From: Ancylobacter moscoviensis
GTDB lineage: Bacteria; Pseudomonadota; Alphaproteobacteria; Rhizobiales; Xanthobacteraceae
Assembly: GCF_007559435.1 (NCBI RefSeq)
Contig: NZ_VMBP01000001.1
Location: 931,406 to 995,405, forward strand
DNA length: 64,000 nucleotides
Direction: 5' to 3'
Under the pieces are notes generated by a model that worked only from the letters and a program-made list of their open reading frames with translations, had not been told where the DNA came from and did no database searches. This document shows, piece by piece, positions 59,128 to 64,000 of the stretch (positions are counted from its first letter, which is position 1; each line of letters begins with the position of its first letter). The translations under genes were made by a program, and so were the position numbers.

Positions 59128-59892
59128 ATGGCCAGCGGCAGCGTGATCGATCCGATCCATCAGTTCCAGATCATCAAGATCGTGGATCTGGGGAAGCCCG
59201 GCGGCATCGAGCTCGCCTTCACCAATTCCGCCGCCTTCATGTTCGGCATCGTGGCGCTGGTGTTCTTCTTCCTCACCTTCGCCACGCGCGGCCGCACCCT
59301 GGTGCCCGGCCGCCTTCAGTCGCTGGCGGAGATCTCCTACGAGTTCGTCGCCTCGACGGTGCGCTCGACCGCCGGCAACGAGGGAATGAAGTTCTTCCCG
59401 CTGGTGTTCTCGCTGTTCATCTTCGTGCTGGTGGCCAACTTCGTCGGCATGGTTCCCTATGCCTTCACCGTCACCAGCCACATCATCGTCACCGCCGCGC
59501 TGGCGCTGGTGGTGATCGGCACCGTGATCATCTACGGCTTCGCCCGCCACGGCACCCATTTCCTGCACCTCTTCGTGCCGTCGGGTGTGCCGGCCTTCCT
59601 GCTTCCCTTCATGGTCGTGATCGAGGTCATCTCCTTCCTCTCGCGGCCCATCAGCCTCTCGCTGCGTCTGTTCGCCAACATGCTGGCCGGCCACATCGCC
59701 ATGAAGGTGTTCGCCGGCTTCATCGTGATGATGACCGCGACCGGCGTCGCCGGGTGGTTCGGCGCGGTGCTGCCGCTCGCCATGGTGATCGCGCTCACCG
59801 CGCTCGAATTCCTGGTCGCCGCCCTGCAGGCCTACGTCTTCGCGGTGCTGACCTGCATCTATCTCAACGACGCTCTGCATCCGGGTCACTGA
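59128..59892 (+). CDS. atpB: F0F1 ATP synthase subunit a
   Basis: 254 residues with five to six transmembrane helices. The essential arginine is in '[15 protein letters not shown]', the segment that faces the c-ring, and the C-terminal '[19 protein letters not shown]' is the other conserved part of the proton channel. It carries protons through the membrane part of ATP synthase. The ATG at 59128 is 121 bp after atpI. Confidence 0.96.
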   Translation: MASGSVIDPIHQFQIIKIVDLGKPGGIELAFTNSAAFMFGIVALVFFFLTFATRGRTLVPGRLQSLAEISYEFVASTVRSTAGNEGMKFFPLVFSLFIFVLVANFVGMVPYAFTVTSHIIVTAALALVVIGTVIIYGFARHGTHFLHLFVPSGVPAFLLPFMVVIEVISFLSRPISLSLRLFANMLAGHIAMKVFAGFIVMMTATGVAGWFGAVLPLAMVIALTALEFLVAALQAYVFAVLTCIYLNDALHPGH

Positions 59893-59955
59893 TCGGCGCG
59901 TCGCGGGACCTCATCCAGCCATCAACCAATCTTGCGAATTCAATAGGAGAAGATC

Positions 59956-60183
59956 ATGGAAGCGGAAGCCGCCAAGTTCCTCGGCGCCGGTCTCGCCTGC
60001 CTCGGCATGGGTCTCGCCGGCATCGGCGTCGGTAACATCTTCGGCAACTTCCTCTCGGGCGCCCTGCGCAACCCGTCGGCCGCCGACGGCCAGTTCGCCC
60101 GCGCCTTCATCGGCGCGGCGCTCGCGGAAGGTCTGGGCATCTTCTCGCTCGTCGTCGCGCTCGTTCTGCTCTTCGTGGTCTGA
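59956..60183 (+). CDS. atpE: F0F1 ATP synthase subunit c
   Basis: 75 residues, two transmembrane helices with the polar loop 'RNPSA'. The proton-binding carboxylate is Glu58 in '[12 protein letters not shown]'. No sodium-binding glutamine pattern is seen in helix 1, so protons are the likely ion. It forms the rotating ring. The ATG at 59956 follows ATAGGAGAAG. A strong hairpin follows the stop and may raise the yield of this highly used subunit. Confidence 0.96.
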   Translation: MEAEAAKFLGAGLACLGMGLAGIGVGNIFGNFLSGALRNPSAADGQFARAFIGAALAEGLGIFSLVVALVLLFVV

Positions 60184-60198
60184 CGCCTTGAACGGCTT

Positions 60199-60223
60199 CG
60201 GGCGCGCCTTCCCGGCGCGCCCG
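60199..60223 (+). other. Intercistronic hairpin after atpE
   Basis: A perfect 10-bp stem (60199-60208 with 60214-60223, GGGCGCGCC/GGCGCGCCC plus a closing C-G pair) around TTCCC, 16 bp after the atpE stop and without a T-run. It is more likely an mRNA-stabilising or attenuating element within the operon than a terminator. Confidence 0.5.
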
Positions 60224-60269
60224 TTGTCGCGTTGAACCGACGTCCGCATCGATCGAGGAAGCCTGAACC

Positions 60270-60887
60270 ATGCCCGAGACCCAGGGTCCGGCCGGTATCA
60301 TCGTCATCGCCCAGGCGGAAACGCCGGCGGCGCCCGGCACCCTGCCGGCCGTAAGCGGTGTGGAGATCGCAGTGCCGCCAGCGGAAGCTCATGGCGGGGG
60401 CTTCCCGCCCTTCGACGCGCATACTTTCCCCTCGCAGCTCATCTGGCTGGCGATCGCCTTCGGCGCTCTCTACCTGCTGATGAGCCGCGTCGCGCTGCCG
60501 CGCATCGCCAACATCCTCGAGGAGCGTCACGACCGCGTGGCCGACGATCTCGAGGAGGCCGCCAAGCTCAAGGCGGAGAGCGAGGCCGCCGCGCAGGCCT
60601 ATGAGCAGGCGCTCGGCAGCGCCCGCAACAAGGCACATGGCATCGCCACCGAGACGCGCGACAAGCTCGCCGCGGAGAGCGACGCCGGCCGCAAGTCGCT
60701 GGAGGCGGAACTCGCCGCCAAGCTCGCGGCCGCCGAGGCGCAGATCGCCTCGACCAAGAACGCCGCCATGGCCAATGTCCGCGGCATCGCGGTCGACACG
60801 GCCAGCGCCATCGTCGATACGCTGATCGGCGCCGCGCCGGCCGCCAAGTCGGTCGAAGAGGCGGTCGACACCGCCATCAAGGGCTGA
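60270..60887 (+). CDS. atpG: F0F1 ATP synthase subunit b' (AtpF')
   Basis: 205 residues. A variable N-terminal region of about 55 residues is followed by one transmembrane helix ('LIWLAIAFGALYLLMSRVAL') and a long charged helix ('ERHDRVADDLEEAAKLKAES' onward), the peripheral stalk. Alphaproteobacteria and cyanobacteria have two different stalk subunits, b and b', as seen here with the next gene. The symbol atpG (also called atpX or atpF2) clashes with the F1 gamma gene in other naming schemes. The stop is 10 bp before atpF. Confidence 0.93.
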   Translation: MPETQGPAGIIVIAQAETPAAPGTLPAVSGVEIAVPPAEAHGGGFPPFDAHTFPSQLIWLAIAFGALYLLMSRVALPRIANILEERHDRVADDLEEAAKLKAESEAAAQAYEQALGSARNKAHGIATETRDKLAAESDAGRKSLEAELAAKLAAAEAQIASTKNAAMANVRGIAVDTASAIVDTLIGAAPAAKSVEEAVDTAIKG

Positions 60888-60897
60888 GGAGCGCACC

Positions 60898-61380
60898 ATG
60901 GGTAGCGATACTTTCTGGGTCGCCGTCGCCTTCGTCATCTTCATCGGGATTCTCGCCAAGTACGGCGCGTTCTCCGGCATCACCGCCAAGCTCGACGCCC
61001 GCGGCGAGCGCATCCGGCAGGAGCTGGAAGAGGCCCGCAAGCTGAAGGAAGAGGCGCAGAAGCTCGTCGCCGAGTACAAGCGCCGCCAGCGCGAGGCCGA
61101 GGCCGAGGCCGAGGCGATCATCACCACCGCCAAGGCGGAAGCCGAGCGTCTCGCCTCCGAGAGCAAGGCCAAGCTGGAGGACATGATCGCCCGCCGCACC
61201 AAGATGGCCGAGCAGAAGATCGCCCAGGCCGAGGCGCAGGCGCTCGCGGATGTGAAGGCCGCCGCCGCCGATGCGGCCGTGAAGGCCTCCGAGGCGCTGC
61301 TCGCCGCCCAGGTCATCGGCGACACCGCCGACCGGGTACTGAGTTCGGCGGTCGCCGAGGTGAAGTCGAAGCTCAACTGA
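60898..61380 (+). CDS. atpF: F0F1 ATP synthase subunit b
   Basis: 160 residues. An N-terminal membrane helix ('DTFWVAVAFVIFIGILAKYG') is followed by an extended Ala/Glu/Lys coiled coil ('RQELEEARKLKEEAQKLVAE' onward) forming the peripheral stalk with b'. GAGGAGCGCACC precedes the ATG at 60898. It is the last gene of the F0 operon; the F1 genes (atpHAGDC) must be elsewhere, the usual split in this group. A strong terminator follows. Confidence 0.95.
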   Translation: MGSDTFWVAVAFVIFIGILAKYGAFSGITAKLDARGERIRQELEEARKLKEEAQKLVAEYKRRQREAEAEAEAIITTAKAEAERLASESKAKLEDMIARRTKMAEQKIAQAEAQALADVKAAAADAAVKASEALLAAQVIGDTADRVLSSAVAEVKSKLN

Positions 61381-61406
61381 GCCTCGTCCGGCAGACACGA
61401 ATTACG

Positions 61407-61433
61407 GAATGCCCGGCCTCGCGCCGGGCATTC
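61407..61433 (+). terminator. Terminator of the atp F0 operon
   Basis: A perfect 11-bp stem (61407-61417 GAATGCCCGGC with 61423-61433 GCCGGGCATTC) around CTCGC, followed by TCGTTTC, 26 bp after the atpF stop. Confidence 0.7.
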
Positions 61434-61510
61434 TCGTTTCGGGGTATGGGAAGTCGCGGGTGGCAGGCTCGGCCCGCCCACCCGCGACGTCGCCGGGCCG
61501 GTCCTGAAGA

Positions 61511-61944
61511 GAAGACGCGGATGTCCGGAACAGGTCCGGGCATGACGTTCCCTGAGCGATGCCGGGCTCCCTCTCTCCGCGCGGAGAGGGCTGGGGTGAG
61601 GGGGCTTCTATGGCTCCCCGATCGCGTCGCTCCTCACCCGCCACAACGCGGCGACCTCTGCCCAACGGGGAAAGGTGAAGTTGGCGTCATCCCGGCCCCT
61701 CGGGTCTTGCCTCCGGCAAGCCCAGGGGCAGGCTCCGCGTAGCGGAGAGCCGGGATCGCTCTCCATTCTGCCCGCGATCCCGGATCGATTCTCGGCCGTC
61801 CGGGATGACGGTATGAAGGGAAGACGGCTTGATCGGGGAACAACGTCATGGCCGGGCTTGACCCGGCCATCCACGACTTTGCTGGGGGTGGTCTGCGAGG
61901 AAGAAGACGTGGATGCCCGGAACCACGTCCGGGCATGACGTTCC
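61511..61944. repeat. Mosaic of REP-like palindromic repeats
   Basis: The 592-bp gap 61381-61972 has no gene but several repeats. A 41/42-bp imperfect direct repeat, each copy containing a palindrome with arms like CCGGAAC/GTCCGGGCAT, occurs at 61511-61551 and 61903-61944. Between them lie TCTCCGCGCGGAGA (61575-61588) beside 'GGGCTGGGGTGAGGGG', an imperfect inverted unit with outer arms GTCATCCCGG/CCGGGATGAC (about 61687-61810), and at 61848-61870 an exact copy of the 23-bp palindrome found at 32644-32666. Confidence 0.75.
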
Positions 61945-61972
61945 TTCGAGGGACGCTGCGGCGAGGAAATCC

Positions 61973-63313
61973 TCAGCTCGTCCAGCGGCGCGGGCGGTAG
62001 AAGGTGTGCTCGCCGATGCGGTCGAGCTTGCGCATCTCGCGGATCCAGTTCGGCCGCACTGAGCGCGCGTGATAGTGCGTCGCGCGGCCCACCTTCTCGT
62101 CCCACACCAGCCCGTCCAGCATATCGGCGGCGATTTCCTGCGCCTGCTTCCACAGGCTGGGCTCGGTCACCACGTCGCGGATGTTGTCGCAGGCGAAGGT
62201 GAACTGGCAGGCGAAGCGGCGATTGGCGTTCTGGTAGACGGCGCGGCAGATGTCGGAGGGGTAGTAGCCGGAGAAGACGCGGTTCATCACCACCTGCGCC
62301 ACCGCGACCTGCCCGCGCTTCGGTTCGCCGCGGCTTTCGAAATAGACGGCTTCGGCGAGGCATTTCTCCGCCCGGTCGCGCCGCTTGCCGGAAAGGCCGA
62401 GCCGGTCCGCCGGGCTGGGTCCGCGTGCGAGGCGGGGGGCGTCCTCGTCCCCCGGCTCGGCATCCGACTTGGCCGCCGTGGTGGTGCCGCTCTCGCCCGG
62501 AAGGGGCGCTCGCTCGCCGGGTGCCCGGTGCAGGAAGGGCTGCGGCGGCAGCGCCGCCTGATCGAGCCCGAAGATGAAGACGTTCTGGCGGTAGAGCGGC
62601 AGAGCGGGGTCGAGCTTGTAAGAGGAGCGTCCGGCCGGCTCGCCGTCCTCGCCCAGCGCGGCCAGCGCGCCGTCGCCCGGTACGGATATATCGGTCTCGC
62701 CGGCGCCGAGCCCGATGGCCGGGCCGTTGTCCTCGAGCTGGGTGGGATCGCCTGTGGGATCGCCGGCCGGCACGGAATAGAGGCCGTGTGCCTCGATGGC
62801 GGCGATGTCGGCGCCCGCCTCGTCGTCGGCATCCTCATAGGGGTCGCTACCCGCACCGGCAAAGACGTCCGTCGCGCCGGTGCCGGCGCCGGTCGTCGCC
62901 GTTCCGGTGGCGCCCGTCGCCGGGCTGGCGGTGCCGCTGCCGGCAAGGCTCGCGGGGGTGGGATCGCCCGCGCCGGCCAGCGGATCGGCCTCCAGCCGCT
63001 CGTCGGCGTCGAGGGCGAGACGGTCGGCCTTGGTGTCGCGGTTGATGTCGATGGCGAGGCTGGCCGCCGGAGGGGTGGGGATGGCCGAGCCGGAGAGCAG
63101 GGCGGAAGCCGACGGCCAGGCGAAGGTCGAGGCCTTCAGCGTGTGGAGCGGTCCGCCGAGAATGGAGATGCGCGCGCGCTCGGTGACGTCCGGCTGGCGC
63201 GCCATGCGGCCGAGAATGTCCTGGAAGCCGATGGAGGTGCTGCCGCCCGCCAGCAGGAGCAGCAGGAGCCCGCCTTTCGTCCCCCAGCTTCGAACACGCG
63301 TGGAGATCTGCAT
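61973..63313 (-). CDS. Cell wall hydrolase, SleB-type (Hydrolase_2 domain)
   Basis: 446 residues from the ATG at 63313. A basic N-terminus and one hydrophobic helix ('GGLLLLLLAGGSTSIGFQDI') serve as signal or anchor. A long low-complexity region rich in Ala, Gly, Asp and Thr (about residues 60-300) follows. The C-terminal catalytic domain starts near 'EKCLAEAVYFESRGEPKRGQ' (catalytic Glu) and continues 'VAQVVMNRVFSGYYPSDICR', the SleB/CwlJ pattern of lytic transglycosylase-like peptidoglycan hydrolases. Upstream starts up to 63382 are possible. The long disordered linker probably spans the periplasm. Confidence 0.87.
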   Translation of the reverse strand: MQISTRVRSWGTKGGLLLLLLAGGSTSIGFQDILGRMARQPDVTERARISILGGPLHTLKASTFAWPSASALLSGSAIPTPPAASLAIDINRDTKADRLALDADERLEADPLAGAGDPTPASLAGSGTASPATGATGTATTGAGTGATDVFAGAGSDPYEDADDEAGADIAAIEAHGLYSVPAGDPTGDPTQLEDNGPAIGLGAGETDISVPGDGALAALGEDGEPAGRSSYKLDPALPLYRQNVFIFGLDQAALPPQPFLHRAPGERAPLPGESGTTTAAKSDAEPGDEDAPRLARGPSPADRLGLSGKRRDRAEKCLAEAVYFESRGEPKRGQVAVAQVVMNRVFSGYYPSDICRAVYQNANRRFACQFTFACDNIRDVVTEPSLWKQAQEIAADMLDGLVWDEKVGRATHYHARSVRPNWIREMRKLDRIGEHTFYRPRRWTS

Positions 63314-63511
63314 GTCGACCCGACGCCTACGCAACAACGACACAAACGTTTGGCTGCGGAGTGACCTGTCGGTGACAGGCAAGACCTCGCGCGCCCCAGC
63401 TCTATGGTTGTCGCGTATTAACCTTGCCCGAGCGTTAATGACCTACCGTCAGAGCGAGGAAAAACGCAGCGCGACGCCCTTTTACTTGACCGGGCGGCCG
63501 GCCGGAGGTGG

Positions 63512-64000
63512 TCAGCGGGGTGCGGCTGCGCGACGCAGGCGGTCGGCGATGGCCTCGCCGAGCCCGTGGCGCGGCAGCGGCACCACCGCGATGGCGGCGG
63601 CTCCCGCCCGGTCGAGATCGCGCAGATGGGCGAAGAGATTGGCGGCGGCCTCGACCAGATCGCCCGACGGGCTGAGGTCGCGATAGGCCACGGCCTGCTC
63701 GAAGCCCGGCGGATGCGCGCCGGCGAAGGTGAGCAGGGCCTCGCCGGGCTTCACCTCCCGCGCGCCGAGCCGCACGGGGGCGGCGGGAGCGTAATGCGAG
63801 GCGAGCATGCCCGGCGCCAGCGGCGCGGTCTCGCTGCCAGGCCCTTCCGGGGAGCGGATGGCGGGGCTCGCCAGCGGGGCGCCCAGCGCCGCCTCGATCG
63901 CCTCGCGCGGCAGGCCGCCGGGGCGCAGCATCACCGGCACGTCGCCGGTGCAGTCGAGGATGGTCGATTCCACCCCGACCGGGCAGGGCCCGGCATCGAG
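63512..64000 (-). CDS. L-threonylcarbamoyladenylate synthase, Sua5/YrdC (5' partial)
   Basis: Only the C-terminal part (about 162 residues) is inside the window; the frame is open to base 64000. 'GPCPVGVESTILDCTG' and 'VPVMLRPGGLPREAIEAALG' are the end of the YrdC domain; 'LAPGMLASHYAPAAPVRL' starts the Sua5-specific C-terminal domain. The enzyme makes threonylcarbamoyl-AMP for the t6A modification of tRNAs that read ANN codons. The presence of the Sua5 domain distinguishes it from TsaC. Confidence 0.92.
   Translation of the reverse strand, partial: LDAGPCPVGVESTILDCTGDVPVMLRPGGLPREAIEAALGAPLASPAIRSPEGPGSETAPLAPGMLASHYAPAAPVRLGAREVKPGEALLTFAGAHPPGFEQAVAYRDLSPSGDLVEAAANLFAHLRDLDRAGAAAIAVVPLPRHGLGEAIADRLRRAAAPR

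Noticed and set aside
63418..63438. Possible CtrA site (two TTAA) upstream of the cell-wall hydrolase
   Set aside because: The TTAA elements are 13 bp apart, not 7, and neither half extends to TTAACCAT.

Overview
The window is about 64 kb of GC-rich chromosome in which nearly every base is coding. Gene content and order point to an alphaproteobacterium of the order Hyphomicrobiales, probably near Xanthobacteraceae (Ancylobacter/Starkeya/Xanthobacter-like); the family is inference. The indicators are the pckA / chvI-chvG-hprK-EIIA(Man)-HPr-ahcY block, a CcrM-type GANTC methylase, the imuA-imuB-dnaE2 mutasome, and an F0 ATP synthase operon with both b and b' subunits that is separate from F1. 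I saw no transposase, integrase, CRISPR array, rRNA or tRNA. This looks like core genome rather than an island.

Layout. 1-6.6 kb: a circularly permuted ATP-grasp/alpha-E protein (5' end outside the window) overlapping a transglutaminase, then an AmpG-like permease, D-Ala-D-Ala ligase behind a CtrA-type box, and recR on the other strand. 6.7-17.1 kb: a sodium:proton antiporter-like protein, a DUF3016 protein, pckA, a HugZ-like flavin/heme protein, then the ChvGI two-component system with the regulatory PTS (HprK, EIIA-Man, HPr) and ahcY, which follows a palindrome of the ArsR-type SAM/SAH-regulator kind. 17.1-26.8 kb: single genes (GNAT, ferredoxin-NADP reductase, VOC protein, tandem-PAS GGDEF protein, aldehyde dehydrogenase, short Hsp70, a 30-residue membrane peptide, ExoD, DUF983, ChbG/HpnK deacetylase). 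26.9-30.2 kb: a GtrB-like/GT39-like/GtrA glycosylation module. 30.2-36.2 kb: the SOS mutasome behind a LexA box. 36.3-44.6 kb: small metabolic and stress genes, including a SorC regulator with an SAF-domain oxidoreductase, a two-Cys OhrR-like MarR, and a LysR gene divergent from MhqO/MhqD-like genes. 44.7-58.3 kb: a glycosyltransferase, a radical SAM gene with its own LexA box, DsbA, DUF721/DciA, MutY, CcrM, transporters, Lrp and SMC. 58.5-61.4 kb: atpI-B-E-F'-F with a clear sigma70-type promoter and terminator. 61.4-64 kb: a mosaic of REP-like repeats, a SleB-type cell-wall hydrolase and a partial Sua5.

Linking themes are DNA repair and mutagenesis under SOS control (imuAB-dnaE2, PA0069-type radical SAM; also recR and mutY), cell-cycle regulation (CcrM, GANTC sites at chvI, a CtrA box at ddl, SMC) and envelope work (AmpG, Ddl, ChvGI, ExoD, Gtr module, cell-wall hydrolase). 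I did not find an obviously new multi-gene system. The least understood pieces are the ATP-grasp/alpha-E/transglutaminase unit, the SOS-controlled radical SAM gene, the 30-residue peptide gene and several unassigned palindromic operators.
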